Positions 23,718 to 36,519 of a stretch of 64,000 nt of DNA are shown in pieces. The DNA is from Ashinkailepas kermadecensis (taxonomy: Eukaryota > Arthropoda > Thecostraca > Neolepadidae), in NCBI GenBank assembly GCA_034440615.1, contig JAOTOM010004832.1, forward strand, positions 122,001-186,000, read 5' to 3'. The notes beneath the pieces were generated by a model. The model did not search any database. It was given only the letters and a program-made list of their open reading frames with translations, and was not told the origin of the DNA. A program made the position numbers and the translations under genes. The number at the start of each line of letters is the position of its first letter. The stretch's first letter is position 1.

Positions 23718-23725
23718 CCTGCAAT

Positions 23726-24362
23726 CATAGGTCAGCGCGAGGAACGACCAGACACGCTTCGCCAGACGTGTTGGTCGATACCGACCTGGAAGGTCATGGA
23801 CAGCGGCGCAAGGTCGCTCACGTTCACATCAAGGTCAGGCGCCCTTCGGCACGAGGTGGTGGCACGCCTTCTGATCACGAAACATGACAACCTTACAGCA
23901 TGCTGAATCGCCATGGCCGCATCCACGAGCGCGTCAGACGTGTTTCGCGGACGACTTCCGAGAAAGCCTGCGGCTAAACACGGTGTGACCGCAGCTTTGG
24001 CAGCGTATCGCCAGAGTAGCACGAGTAGCAGAGGAGTAGCAGCTGATACGCAGCAAGGACCGAGCAGACGTGGAGCCCGGAGCACGTGGAGCTGACCTGA
24101 CGTCGGCGTTGTGTTCCGAGAACCGCCGACCGCTTGGCCTTCCGTGAACCATCCAATCAGGACAGCTGTTAACAGGCAACAGGCGACTGGCGCCTGCAGG
24201 TCGAAATCCAACCCTGATGGACCGGTTAAGGTCACGACCACCACCCCGACGAACTTCTGAAATCGAGTCGGCAACATCCATGAAGTCTGCACCCGGAGTT
24301 GGCGGGTATTTGGCGCTGCCAGAGAGGCAGAGCCGGAGCATTTGAAGCTGTGTGATCTACGG
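23726..24362. other. unique sequence, no gene seen
   Basis: Balanced composition, no supported exon on either strand. Confidence 0.4.
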
Positions 24363-24383
24363 CAGCTTGCGCGCGCGCGTGCC

Positions 24384-24414
<31 letters not shown>

Positions 24415-24435
24415 ATGCGTGCATGCGTGCGGGCA

Positions 24436-24471
<36 letters not shown>

Positions 24472-24481
24472 TGTGTGTGTG
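24363..24481. repeat. (GCGT)n/(GCAT)n microsatellite
   Basis: gcgcgc, then tgcg tetranucleotides with some tgca, ending in gtgtgt. Confidence 0.97.
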
Positions 24482-24787
24482 TAAATATAGTTCTCGAAGT
24501 TTAAAAAACGTCTGGAACTGGAATTGGTGGAGAGAGCAAAAGATGTCGTGGGGACAATGAGGCGATATTGAGCGGCGATCGGTCAGCAGCGGAGGCCATT
24601 TAGCCGAAGGTCAGCGAAGTTGGAGGTCACTGGGGACCGCCTCCACTTGGCACAGAGGGCCTGTCTGCATCGTCATGAACAGCCCGACAACGTCGCAGTT
24701 CCGCGCCTCGGCGTCTGGAGCCCTGTCTGGAGCCCTGTCGAGCGGCCACGTGCCGCCAGTCCCAGCAAAATGAGACTCAGCCTGGTG

Positions 24788-24872
24788 TCTGGCCTCCCGA
24801 TGGCTACTGGTGGTTATTAGTGGATATTGGCGGTTATTGGCGGTTATTGGCGGTTATTAGCAGTTATTAGCT
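24788..24872. repeat. 11-bp repeat (ggcggttattg)
   Basis: About seven imperfect copies of an 11-bp gg(c/t)ggttatt(g/a) unit. Confidence 0.85.
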
Positions 24873-24934
24873 TTACGACGAGTCGATTGTTCGGTCACAC
24901 AGCGTCCCCAATCCCTCACGCCGATCGGTCGCGG

Positions 24935-25018
24935 GCGAAGAGCAGCAACAGGTGGGACTCGAACCAACAACCTTTCGGTTTGGAGACGGCCACCTTGCGC
25001 CCCAAGATCACTCGCCCC
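24935..25018 (-). repeat. tRNA-derived SINE head
   Basis: The minus strand reads gagtgatcttggggcgcaaggtgg, then ggttgttggttcgagtcccac with a canonical B box. The A box is degenerate and the 5' end does not pair with the 3' end, so I call it a SINE head, not a tRNA gene. Confidence 0.55.
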
Positions 25019-25257
25019 CTACCCTGTCTGGCCTTCCGCCAAGCGGACGCCTCGTTGTGCGCACCGTACGGCGGCCAGAGGGCGGCCAGAGGGCTCCGAC
25101 AGCTCCGACGGCTCCGTCGGCGCCGACGGGACGGTGCGATCCTGGTCCGCAGACCGTGACGTCGGCCGGGCCTGACCTCCACCCTCAGTCGGCCGTCTGC
25201 CGGACGTTGCCGCCAACTCTCCAGCGGGATCTCGAGACGCAGTCGCACCACCGCCGG

Positions 25258-25360
25258 CGACACCGCACGGCCCGCCCCAGGCGGCCCGCCCCAGGCGGCA
25301 CGCCCCAGGCGGCACGCCCCAGGCGGCACGCCCCAGGCGGCACGCCCCAGGCGGCGCGCT
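25258..25360. repeat. 14-bp minisatellite (gcacgccccaggcg)
   Basis: About seven copies in a CpG-rich setting; the unit is unrelated to the 14-bp array at 11.6-13.7 kb. Confidence 0.9.
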
Positions 25361-25567
25361 TGACAGCGGCTCTCACGGCCGTTCGGCGCCGTCGCCCCCG
25401 CCGTCACGACCCGGCGTCACGCGTGATACAATTAATGAAATGAGAAACGGCTGTGCCATTTCGTCTGACGGTGCATCGCTCCTCAAATCGCCGCCGACGG
25501 CCAAGGTCAGCCGCAATTCTCAGCCCGCCGCACTGCGTCGCACTGCTTGCAACTGCCAGGACCACAA

Positions 25568-25612
25568 CTACCCCCCCCCCCCCCCCCCCCCCCCACCCCA
25601 CCTCCCCTCCCC
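25568..25612. repeat. poly-C tract
   Basis: About 25 c followed by ccacccc/cctcccc. Confidence 0.95.
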
Positions 25613-26199
25613 ATCCTAGTCCGTGTCCAAGCCACCGACCCACGAAGCGGTCGCTACTCCCCCTCTCGCCGCACAAGAGCCTGTTGGGAGAGCCACAATG
25701 GAAGTACCAGCGACCCTAGTTAACGCATAAGCATGCGCCTAGTGAACAGCGTCTGCGCTACGACCTGAAATAAAAGTCACACAGAATTGTTTCTCATAGG
25801 ATACTATCAGCTGTGTATCGTTATGATTCACGAGCGTGAAATAATGTCGCTTGCATTGGACTCCATGCACTTCAATAATCGCTCTCATCGGATGTCCACG
25901 TCAGACCTCTCACAGGCGAAATGACGTCAACTTTGGCGCTTCACATTACCTGCGAGAACCCGCTCTCTCTCTCTCTCTCTCTGACGTCACTGTGCACGCC
26001 ACAGTCGCCGGCCGAGGTGACCGGTTGGCATTGCGGTCGGTCGAATGCCACAGCTCTATCTGTATGATATCGCTCTGCTTGGCTCGATCACGACTTACCT
26101 AAGACGCAGCGAAAACGCTGCAAAAAGGCCCGGCGAGATGGCCAGATAGTGGTGGGCCGGTATGGCGCTGCAGCCGTAGACATTGCTGCGCCTGTAGCT
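25613..26199. other. unique sequence, no gene seen
   Basis: Contains a (ct)n run at about 25,965-25,982; no exon supported. Confidence 0.4.
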
Positions 26200-26832
26200 C
26201 TGGCCGTGACTGTCACTGTGACTGTGGGTTTCTGGCTGTGGCTGTAGCCGTGTGGCTGTGATTGCTGTGCTGTGCCGATGTGGCTGTGATTGCTGTTGTC
26301 CTGTACCGATGTGGCTGTGATTACTGTTGTCTGTCATGTGGCTTTGTGCTGTGCCGATGTGGCTGTGATTGCTGTTGTCCTGTACCGATGTGGCTGTGAT
26401 TGCTGCTGTGCCGAGTCAATGTGGCTGTGATTGCTGTGCTGTGCCGATGTGGCTGTGATTGCTGTTGTGCTGTGCCGATGCGGCTGTGATTGCTGTTGTG
26501 CTGTGCCGATGCGGCTGTAATTGCTGTTGTGCTGTGCCGATGCGGCTGTGGTTGCTGCTGTGCTGTGTCGATGTGGCTGTGGTTGCTGTTGTGATGTGCC
26601 GATGCGGCTGTGATTGTTGCTGTGCCGTGCCGATGTGGCTGTGATTGCTGCTGTGCTGTACCGATGCGGCTGTGATCGCTGCTGTTCTGTGCCGATGTGG
26701 CTGTGATTGCTGTTGTCCTGTACCGATGTGGCTGTGATTGCTGCTGTGCCGAGTCAATGTGGCTGTGATTGCTGCTGTGCTATGCCGATGCGGCTGTGAT
26801 TGCTGTTGTTCTGTGCCGATGTGGGTATGGTT
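26200..26832. repeat. 31-bp minisatellite (gatgtggctgtgattgctgt core)
   Basis: About 20 copies with 27-33-bp length variants; each contains gtgattgctgttgt(g/c)ctgt and gccgatg. Confidence 0.95.
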
Positions 26833-26949
26833 ATGGCTCTATGGTTCTGTCCGCAACTCTAAGTAGCTTGTGAACGTCCTCCCAAATCTGCGAAAATTCA
26901 ACAGCAGCCGAGGCTGTTGCCTCGGCCAGGCACAGCGTGTCCGGCCGCA

Positions 26950-27028
26950 GGCGTCCCGGCGCTGTTGCCGTTGGCGCTGCTGCCGTTGGCGCTGCTGCCG
27001 TTGGCGCTGCTGCCGTTGGCGGCTGTTG
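26950..27028. repeat. 15-bp repeat (gctgctgccgttggc)
   Basis: About five copies; reads as an alanine/valine or serine/asparagine repeat depending on frame. Confidence 0.85.
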
Positions 27029-27354
27029 CTGCTGTGAGCGTACCTGGCACTCTGGCGGGTGGAGGTGGTTGGGGGGGGGGCGCTCTCGAAGGGGGTCGGA
27101 GGCCCCGGAGACACGGCTGACCTCTGGCAGGCTCCGTGATAGAGTCGGCTCGCTGTGGCGGCGCCGTGGCCACGGCTGGACGGCCGCCAACGCGCCAAAG
27201 CCGCCGCGCCGGGGCTCTCGTCGGCCGGCCTGCTGCTCCAGGGTGTCGGTTGGTCTGCCTGTACTGGCGCTGATTAGTCTGCCTATTCTGATGCTGGTTA
27301 GGTCAGTGGCCACAGCCCCGTGATCTGCCATCGGTGTCCACAGCTCCGGGATGT

Positions 27355-27830
27355 GACTAGTGTCCCATAGCTGCCATATGTGGCAATAATATTATACAAC
27401 CTTCGTGTGGCAGTAGTGTTCCACAGACCCTACTTGTAGCAATTGTGTTCCACAACCCCTACATGTAGCAGTTGTGTCTCACAACCCATACATGTGGCAG
27501 TGGTGTTTACAGCCCATACATGTGGCAGTAGTGTCCCATAGCCCCGACATATGGCAGTAGTGTCCCACAACCCCTATATATGGCAATGGTGTTTTGCAGC
27601 CCATACATGTGGCAGTAGTGTCCCATAGCCCCAGCATGTGGCAGTAGTGTCACCTCATATGGCAATGGTGTTTTTCATGTGGCAGTAGTGTCCCATAGCC
27701 CCAGCATGTGGCAGTAGTGTCCCACAACCCCCTACATGTGGCAGTGGTGTTTACAGCCCATACATGTGGCAGTAGTGTCCCATAGCCCCGGCATGTGGCA
27801 GTAGTGTCCAAAGCCTCCACATGTGACATC
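27355..27830. repeat. 29-30-bp minisatellite (catgtggcagtagtgtccca core)
   Basis: About 16 diverged copies containing tgtggcagtagtgtccca(t/c)a.cccc. Confidence 0.93.
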
Positions 27831-27879
27831 ACCAGCATGTAGCACCGAGTGCCACATCATCCAAATGTGGCCCCAGCCC

Positions 27880-28130
27880 GCACATACGGCTTCCTCAGGC
27901 CCCATATACGGCAACCCAAGCCCCCATATGCGCCATCCCCAGCCGTATGCGGCAGCCCCAGCCCCCATATGCGGCAGCCCCAGCCGTATGCGGCAGCCCC
28001 ATCCCCCGTATGCGGCAGCCCCATCCCCCGTATGTGGCAGCCCCAGCCGTATGCGGCAGCCCCAGCCGTATGCGGCAGCCCCAGCCCCCATACGCGCCAT
28101 ACGCGCCATCCCCAGCCCATATGTGACAGC
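27880..28130. repeat. minisatellite (gcagccccagccgtatgcgg core)
   Basis: About ten copies of 18-30 bp combining gcggcagccccagcc and (cc)c(a/g)tatg. It follows the previous array without much spacing, and the two share tatgtggcag words, so one may derive from the other. Confidence 0.9.
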
Positions 28131-29654
28131 CCCGGCGGTGCGTCACCAGACCGCCCGCGCCATCGACCGCGGCCGCCGGCCACCTGTACCGGCACACGTG
28201 TCGGCGCCGCCCGACCAGCTAAACGGCTTCGACGACGTGTGTCGACGGCCGGGTCAGCCGGACCAGGGCCGGGGCCCGGGCAATACCGGCGGCGGGTGGT
28301 GCCGGACCGAGGGACGAACAGCCTTCTGTGGCCGGCGCCGCCGCCGCGTTCCGGTCAGTGCGCTCCGTCGAGAGCAACACCCTTCGAGAGGCCGACGGAG
28401 GCGGGAGAGCGCGGAGGCGGGAGAGGGCGTCTTCGCAGGCCCGTGCCGGCCGAAAATGGCTGTCGTTTCTGTGACGAGTCCATTGTCCAAACATTGGCCA
28501 TCTCGGGAAGACCGTTCGCCGGCAGGGTCGAAGTCTGGCAAGTACCGATTGGTTCAGGGGTGGACCCAGTATTTTTTTTCAGGGAGACGATGAACTGGTC
28601 AGGAGCTCGAAAATATCAGGGAAAACGTTAGAGTAGCCATTTGTGCGTAAATGATTGCAAATAACAAAGAGGGCTTCGATATCTTTGAAAGGACAACTAG
28701 GCCGCTGGTAGTGCTGCAGACGGCTTGAATGGTGCGGCGCTCGGGATTCAAAGGGCCTTCCTTAGCTCGGACCCTGCCCTTCCTGAGTCCGGGCATGGTG
28801 CCGCCACCCTGCAGGGAAAGGGGGTCACCGCCAACGACCTGGCTACTGTCCATGGCGTGACCTTGACCAGCCGCTACGACGGGCTGACTCCTGCGACTGC
28901 TGTCGGCGGCCCGACCGACCTCGACCGTGACCTCGGTGACCCGGTCACGGTGCCGGCCGGTCCCACTGACCTGCGGTCCTTGCCCGGTGGCCGGTGCCGC
29001 CCGGTGTTGGCCCGCTGCGGTCTGCCCGAGCTGTCAGAGCCCCCAGGCGCAATACCTAACGGCGTGTCGGATCAGATCGACGCAGCGCCCGGTTGCCGGA
29101 CAACGGTGCCCTCGAATGCGCCGGTGCACACCGCGAAGGTGAGCCCGTCCCATTCTTCCACACACGTCTGGGAATTGGTTGGACAGACCGTTGCGCACCG
29201 TTGCGCCCTCGCCTGCGACACCGGTGTCCGAGTGCGACGTCGCGCTCGATCCGTGAAGTCGCGCTCGATCCGTGAAGTTCCCAATTTCGTGGCGGAAACC
29301 CACCGACAATACGGCTCGTCAGCGGCACTGCGCCGCGTGTCGCCGCCGATACAATGCCGCCTCTCTGCAGCGCCAGGAAACGCGGCGAACGTGGCGCCGG
29401 TGAGTGCACGGACCCGGTAACGACCGCTGTTGACCTGATATAGGCCCGTTATTGGGCCGTTACCGACCGTGTATAACGAGAGACACGAAGAGCGTGCTAA
29501 AATGCAAAAGATTGATGATGCCTTCCCCCTGCTGATGACACCAAAGATGGAGGATTTCGTGATTCGTTACTGCGACCCGCCAGTCGCCAGAAGTTGAGCA
29601 CGAATCAACTACAAAACTGGATCACCGTCCAAAGGCTGCCAGACTAGTTATATG
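28131..29654. other. CpG-rich unique sequence, no gene seen
   Basis: 28,140-28,480 and 28,880-29,420 are CpG-rich. caggggtggacccag at about 28,555 resembles the outer end of a hAT MITE, but no matching second end is found. A short duplication, cgctcgatccgtgaagt(c/t), lies at about 29,244-29,280. Confidence 0.4.
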
Positions 29655-29902
<248 letters not shown>

Positions 29903-30604
29903 CTATATATCGCTTCACCGAGCTTCAGCCCGTGCAGGCTGTCACCTGCTCCGGGCTAGGGATCCCAGCTCACAAGTCAACTACATGCTCCCTAATCAGC
30001 CCCTATCTCGGCTTCCGGCGTGACCCACAACTCCGCTCTCAGCTCGGTTCCCCTTTTGACTCCAAATATCCTCAAAGCTAGGCTCGAATTCTGCACCAAA
30101 CTTGTTCTAAACTCCGTTCTCTGCTTAGCTCCATTTAAACGCTCACCCCTACCTCTCTGGAGCGTCATCTTAGCTCGAAAACCCAGCTACACCTCCGCGT
30201 TGCCATACATCAGTCATCTCAATTCTAGCTTCAGTTCCCTAGATCAATCCAGCTCCCATCCCCAGCTACCACTCCCTTCCTTTCCATACTGGATTGCCCA
30301 CTCAGCCTCCAAGTCCAGCTAACTCCGCTGTACACCAGGCTCGGCCACCACTCCCTCTCCTCCCCCTCCCCACTAGATCGCCCACCCAGCCTTCAGAGCC
30401 AGCTACCTCAGATGCACCCCCAGTTCAACCACTAGTTCATCTCCTCTCCCACTGGATTGTCCGCCCAGCCTCCAGTTCCAGCTACCTCTCCTTTCCTCTC
30501 CTACACTCACTCTCCTCTCCTTCTGGTTCGCCCGCTCAGCATCTAGCGCTAGCTACGCCCATCGTGCCTCCTCGTACTTCCTCACTCCATCTCCTGTCCC
30601 AATG
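29903..30604. other. degenerate agctcc/ccagct-rich sequence
   Basis: Pyrimidine-rich with recurring ccagcta/agctcc words that resemble the 23-bp unit of the array that follows; probably an older, decayed part of the same repeat. No gene seen. Confidence 0.45.
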
Positions 30605-30975
30605 TGTCGCCCGCCCAGCGTCCAGCCCCAGCTCCCTCTCCTGTCCAGCCCCAGCTCCCTCTTCTGTCCAGCCCCAGCTCCCTCTTCTGTCCAGCCCCAG
30701 CTCCCTCTCCAGTCCAGCCCCAGCTCCCTCTTCTGTCCAGCCCCAGCTCCCTCTTCTGTCCAGCCCCAGCTCCCTCTCCTGTCCAGCCCCAGCTCCCTCT
30801 CCTGTCCAGTCCTAGCTCCCTTTCCTGTCCAGCCCCAGCTCCCTCTTCTGTCCAGCCCCAGCTCCCTCTCCTGTCCAGCCCCAGCTCCCTCTCCTGTCCA
30901 GTCCTAGCTCCCTTTCCTGTCCAGCCCCAGCTCCCTCTTCTGTCCAGCCCCAGCTCCCTCTCCTGTCCAGCCCCA
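30605..30975. repeat. 23-bp minisatellite, about 16 copies
   Basis: Unit cagccccagctccctctcct plus gtc, with t/c variants. A higher-order pattern is visible: the block with gtcctagctccctttcc occurs at about 30,808 and 30,900. Confidence 0.97.
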
Positions 30976-32870
30976 GCTGAAGCTCGTCTGGAGGGCCGGC
31001 TCAGATCCCAGCTGCCGGGTCCGGCCAGATCGTTCAGCGGCTCCCGGCCGCGGGATAATTTCCTAAGGGCAGACAGCCGGCTGTGACGTCACAGCCGGCG
31101 CGATCAATACGGCCAGAGGGGCAGGTGCGACATCCGAAGCGGCGCCCACCTCCAGCCTACGTCGATATAGATGTGGCGAGAGCGCGGTAAGAGTGAGTGT
31201 GATGCACTGCTTGCTGACGACTGATCACGTCTGTGTTCAGTAGTCACTGATCACTGATCTCACATCTTACCACTCTAGTGCGTCGAGGACAGGGAAAGTT
31301 CGCCCCTCATAAACGAAATCAGCTGTTCACAATTCAGCACATCTGCGTCGCATGCCTTTAAATCCTGATTCGAGCTACCGGTGTCTTGGCTTGCGCCACC
31401 ATTAGGGATGAAGGGAAAATGACGAAGGGGATAGATCCCCGATCAGAGCGCCACCTGTGCCGATGTCTATCCGTTAGGTTACGCGTTATAAGTTAGCTAT
31501 GTTCTCATGGTTTCGAAAAAAAAATGAGTTCTCATACATTAAAAATACCGTTGCGTGTTACATGACACATTCTAGGTTGCAGAATACGAGTGTGAAAAAC
31601 GTTATTCTGCACTCTCGCTCGGCATCCCCCAGCAATGCGTTTCAATTAAATCATGTGTTGAATTACATTTCGTGATACTTTGTTCATTTGTGAATGATAT
31701 TTGTATATTGCAAGATTTGTTCAGAATAAGAGCATAAAACAGCACAGTGATAAGTCGGTTATGTTATCTTTTATCCCATGAAGTTAAGCAAACGATGGTA
31801 TGATATATTTCTTATTGTGCTGGAGAAGGAGTTTTGCCGTTTCGTTGTAAAAAAAGAACTGCACGAAATCGAGGATTGAGTGCAAAATGCTTTTTTAACT
31901 CCGCAGTAAAATTCCTTTCCCACCCCCGCTTAATAGCATGCATGCGAGCAAGTTAATCGTACACGATGTAAAACATTCCCTTCTGAGCGTGTATCAGTGC
32001 CAGACACCAACAAATGGCGGACTCAAGAGGGGATGTGGAGCCAAGAGGGTCAATTCCCCCTCCAAAAGTATTGTGGGTAGAGACATAAGTATATTGCTGT
32101 GATTTCCTATGGATCGCACAGCAACCTCAATACGATTAACCAATGTCAGAAAAAGGCTCACGGAGACATTTGCGTTCGCGGGCAGCATCCGGCAGCGTTT
32201 CAGGTGCAATGCAGCATTTCAAGTTGTGGATGTCTCACTCTGACAGGTCTGCTCTTTTCAGTTTGCGATTTACCAACCTCAATCACAATATTTCTCATGA
32301 AGTCCTCTCAATAGTTGTCAGATAAAATTGTTGTCGGTGGTATTCGCGCACGCGGGCAACTTGCATCTCATACATCTCACACTGAATCCGGTACTTGTCA
32401 TACGCCAAACACGAGGCTAATGCATAACGTGATTGATTGGTGCTCCCGGATCTCGAGTTCAGTCCCACGGAGGGATGACCCTTTTCTATTTTTGCCTTTT
32501 GTAATGCGATGTGGTGGAAGCATCGCATTTGAAATCACTGTCAGCTCTGCATGCATGCTTGAAGGCGGGCAGCTGTATGAATACTTCAAGCTGTGCGCAC
32601 TTGAGTAATATGCATGGAGATTCGACTGCACTGCGCCTATGACACTGGACCTCGCTTCTCCAGCATCATTCTGGACGAACCGTCAGCGTGCGGCTTGCGT
32701 TCGTGGTCAGTCTATGCCAATATATTCACACTCCTGCGAGGAGCAGTTCTACATTAGACTGCGTATTCCCCATTTGTGGATGACGTCGTATGAGCGAAGG
32801 AGCAGCACAATACTACACTGGCTCGTTGTTTGGATTCTGGTATCCGATTGCCAGTTCCCGGAAGCTAGGT
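30976..32870. other. unique sequence with possible decayed SINE heads, no gene seen
   Basis: CRE-like tgtgacgtcaca at about 31,082. 31,480-32,000 is AT-rich. A weak tRNA-like pair lies on the minus strand at about 31,430-31,490, and a B-box-like gagttcagtccc at about 32,456 on the plus strand. None is strong enough for its own entry. Confidence 0.35.
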
Positions 32871-32871
32871 C

Positions 32872-33111
32872 CCAGTCGCCAACTACCAGCAACCGGCTAC
32901 CAGTGTTAAGTTACCAGTAGTCAGCTGCCGCAAGTCAGCTACCAGTAGCAAGTAACCAGTAGCCAGTTACCGGAAACAAACAACCAGTAGCCAGTTACCA
33001 GTAGTGACCAGTAGTGAGCTATCAGTAGTGAGCTAACAGAAGTGAGCTACCGGTAGTGAACTACTAGAAGTGAGTTACCGGGAGTGGGCTACCAGTAGTG
33101 AGCTACCAGTA
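32872..33111. repeat. 10-12-bp degenerate repeat (agctaccagtagtg)
   Basis: About 20 copies of ccagtag(t/c) joined to (g)agctacc or agttacc. Confidence 0.88.
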
Positions 33112-33288
33112 ACTAGCTAGCATGGCTCGGCGGTCGGTTGCTAGCTACCATGGCTCGGCGGCCGGTTGCTAGCTACCATGGCTCGGCGGTCGGTTGCTGC
33201 TACCATGGCTCGGCGGTCGGTTGCTAGCTACCATGGCTCGGCGGCCGGTTGCTAGCTACCATGGCTCGGCGGTCGGTTGCTAGCGGTC
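33112..33288. repeat. 28-bp minisatellite, 6 copies
   Basis: Unit tagctaccatggctcggcgg plus tcggttgc; one copy lacks 3 bp. Each copy contains ccatgg. Confidence 0.96.
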
Positions 33289-33955
33289 GCTCTTCGTCAG
33301 TCACGAACGGCATTCCCTCATTAGCGGGCATTGACGGGGGGGGGGAGGGCAGGTAAAAAGGGGCCGACCTGTGCCAGCTGGCGAGGCGGTGACGCCCAGC
33401 CTCCGATCTAATGGCGCGCTGCCGTGCCGGCCCGGCGGAAGAGGCGGCGGGCAGGTGGACAGGTGTTTATTTTCATAGCCCGCCCACGTGGGGCGTAGGA
33501 TGTACACGGCTCGCCGGGTTACTGGGGCACTGGGGGAGGTGCTGGACTGGAGGTCGCCGTCCAGGGTGTTGATGCAGGAGTTCAGCGCTACGGCCGCTGT
33601 TGCGTGGCTCCGTCATGTTGGCTAATGGGGACATTACTAATCCGCCACTCGATAGACTTGCACCATGAGAAGCTATTTCTAAAACACATCTTCGCAGTTG
33701 GCAGAAGCCAGAGGCGTAGGCGGTCGATGTCGCTGAATGTGGCCAACATTGGGGCAACACTAGCGCTTCTGGACTTGCATGGCCGTGAAGTCTCAGCTCT
33801 GCACGCTTTTGTCCTGCCGGTGCATAGCCTCAGGAAAATGAAGGACAGAAGCTAGCTGTGCGGGGAAAGTGGGTCTCTTGCTCCGCAACGAAACTGAACC
33901 AAAGCAGAACACCTCCCGGATAGGTGGCGCGGATTTCTAGATGGCGTGAAGTTGG
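33289..33955. other. unique sequence, no gene seen
   Basis: A g-run at about 33,337-33,346; otherwise unremarkable. Confidence 0.4.
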
Positions 33956-33957
33956 CG

Positions 33958-35362
33958 ACTGGTTCGCCGGCACCAAGAGCACACCTGCGCCGGCGGCGAC
34001 ACGAGATCTCGACATCGGGGGACCTGTCTGTGAGACGGCGCCAAGAGCCACCTGCGCCGGCGGTGACACGAGATCTCGCGTACGTCTGGGGACCTGTCTG
34101 TGAGACGGCGCCAAGAGCACACCTGCGCCGGCGGCGACACGAGATCTCGACATCGGGGGGCCTGTCTGTGAGACGGCGCCAGAGCCACCTGCGCCGACGG
34201 CGACACGAGATCTCGACATCGGGGGACCTGTCTGTGAGACGGCGCCAAGAGCACACCTGCGCCGGCGGCGACACGAGATCTCGACATCGGGGACCTGTCT
34301 GTGAGACGGCTCCAAGAGCACACCTGCGCCGGCGGCGACACGAGATCTCGACATCGGGGGACCTGTCTGTGAGCCGGCACCAAGAGCCACCTGCGCCGGC
34401 GGCGACACGAGATCTCGACATCTGGGGACCTGTCTGTGAGACGGCGCCAAGAGCACACCTGCGCCGGCGGCGACACGAGATCTCGACATCGGGGGGCCTG
34501 TCTGTGAGACGGCGCCAAGAGCCACCTGCGCCGACGGCGACACGAGATCTCGACATCGGGGGACCTGTCTGTGAGACGGCGCCAAGAGCACACCTGCGCC
34601 GGCGGCGAACGAGATCTCGACATCGGGGACCTGTCTGTGAGACGGCTCCAAGAGCACACCTGCGCCGGCGGCGACACGAGATCTCGACATCGGGGGACCT
34701 GTCTGTGAGCCGGCACCAAGAGCCACCTGCGCCGGCGGCGACACGAGATCTCGACATCGGGGGACCTGTCTGTGAGACGGCGCCAAGAGCACACCTGCGC
34801 CGGCGGCGACACGAGATCTCGACATCGGGGGACCTGTCTGTGAGACGGCGCCAAGAGCACACCTGCGCCGGCGGCGACGAGATCTCGACATCGGGGGCCT
34901 GTCTGTGAGACGGCGCCAAGAGCCACCTGCGCCGACGGCGACACGAGATCTCGACATCGGGGGACCTGTCTGTGAGACGGCGCCAAGAGCACACCTGCGC
35001 CGGCGGCGACACGAGATCTCGACATCGGGGACCTGTCTGTGAGACGGCTCCAAGAGCACACCTGCGCCGGCGGCGACACAAGATCTCGACATCGGGGGAC
35101 CTGTCTGTGAGCCGGCACCAAGAGCCACCTGCGCCGGCGGCGACACGAGATCTCGACATCGGGGGACCTGTCTGTGAGACGGCGCCAAGAGCACACCTGC
35201 GCCGGCGGCGACACGAGATCTCGACATCGGGGGACCTGTCTGTGAGCCGGCACCAAGAGCCACCTGCGCCGGCGGCGACACGAGATCTCGACATCGGGGG
35301 ACCTGTCTGTGAGACGGCGCCAAGAGCACACCTGCGCCGGCGGTGACACGAGATCTCGCCGT
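33958..35362. repeat. 68-bp minisatellite with higher-order structure, about 21 copies
   Basis: Each unit contains cgacacgagatctcgacatc (with the perfect palindrome cgagatctcg), gggggacctgtctgtgag and gcgccaagagcacacctgcg. Variant units recur in register: ctgtgagccggcacc at about 34,370, 34,707 and 35,110; gagacggctccaag at about 34,300, 34,638 and 35,041; cgccgacggcg at about 34,193, 34,529 and 34,931. Spacings of about 337 and 402 bp equal five and six units. Confidence 0.97.
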
Positions 35363-36519
35363 ACGTCTGGGGACCTGTCGGCGCGGTGGCGCCGCCGCGG
35401 CAGAAGCGGCGCGCCTGGCCGTCGGCCAGAGACGTTCTCGGCGCAGGCCAGCTATCGATTGGCGACCGCTGCGCGGCGCTGGCAAAACGAGCCGTCGCAA
35501 ATCCGCCGCCAGTTCCCGGTCGGGCCGCGGCCGCTCGACAGAGATGACGCGGGTCGTCATAATTCGGCCGGGACACGCGCGACTATTGGGAAGGCGTAGG
35601 TTCTACCTCTGGTTCCAGAGTAGATAAAACGACAAGGTTGGGAATGGCTGAAGATGGTTAGTGACAGATGAAAGGTTGAGTAGAATGTATGTTGGTACTT
35701 CAGGTTATCATGCGAGTACAGCGTCGCCGAGCGAACACAATGATATCCAGCAGCATTATTATACTGTTCATGATGCTTTAAGATAGTTTAAACTGATGTT
35801 AGCTTAATCTCGTTTAACTGTCAGAGATGTGCTTATTTTCCGGAAGCCGCACTGAGATATTCGCCCTTCAACTGTGTCGTCCATGCCATGGCAGACAAGC
35901 CGACAGCGTCCATTCGTTCGTTCTACTTCATATGACAGAACATCGATGCGATCTCCGTCGTCCAAGGTCAGTCAGGCGGGCTTGTACTATTGGCGTCATA
36001 AATAGCCTGACAGTCAGGCTGGGCGTCCCGGCACCGGGATATCCTGCACAGGTATATACGTGATGAGAAACAGTACACCTACCCAGCCTATTCAGGTGTC
36101 GCCACGCTTAGCCTGAACGCCAAGCTATTTGTGACGCGAATTATACATCACGTGACGTCATCACCGGCAGACAGAAATACTCAACAAACCAGACGGTGAC
36201 CAACGGGGGGGGGGGAGGGAGCGGGCAATCCGTCACAGGTGGCCGATGGTGTTTTTGTCGTGTGAGCCGTGCGTTTTTGCCGCGATCCGACACGGAAAAA
36301 GCGCCGTTGCCAGGCCGTGTCACGCGGCGCGACCGCTGCCGAGTCGAGGAGGTGCGCTCCATGTGCTCTTCGCACCGTCACACGTGCGAGCGGACGACGA
36401 GCGGGCGGACGCACTCGTGCACTCGCTCCAGTTCAGAGCGGAGGTCGCCGGTTCGATTCCAGACGAAAGCATAATATTTCGAAGGCTTTCGCCGGCCCGG
36501 CCGGCAGTTTCACCATTGT
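35363..36519. other. unique sequence, no gene seen
   Basis: CpG-rich at 35,370-35,580 and 36,200-36,470. A CRE-like cacgtgacgtcatc lies at about 36,149. A B-box-like ggttcgattcc at about 36,451 has no convincing A box. Confidence 0.4.

Noticed and set aside
28555..28590. hAT MITE left end (caggggtggacccag)
   Set aside because: No matching right end or target duplication found downstream.
33830..35576. Three overlapping minus-strand frames of 470-576 codons and a 320-codon plus frame
   Set aside because: All are readings of the same stop-free 68-bp array; simultaneous openness in several frames argues against coding.
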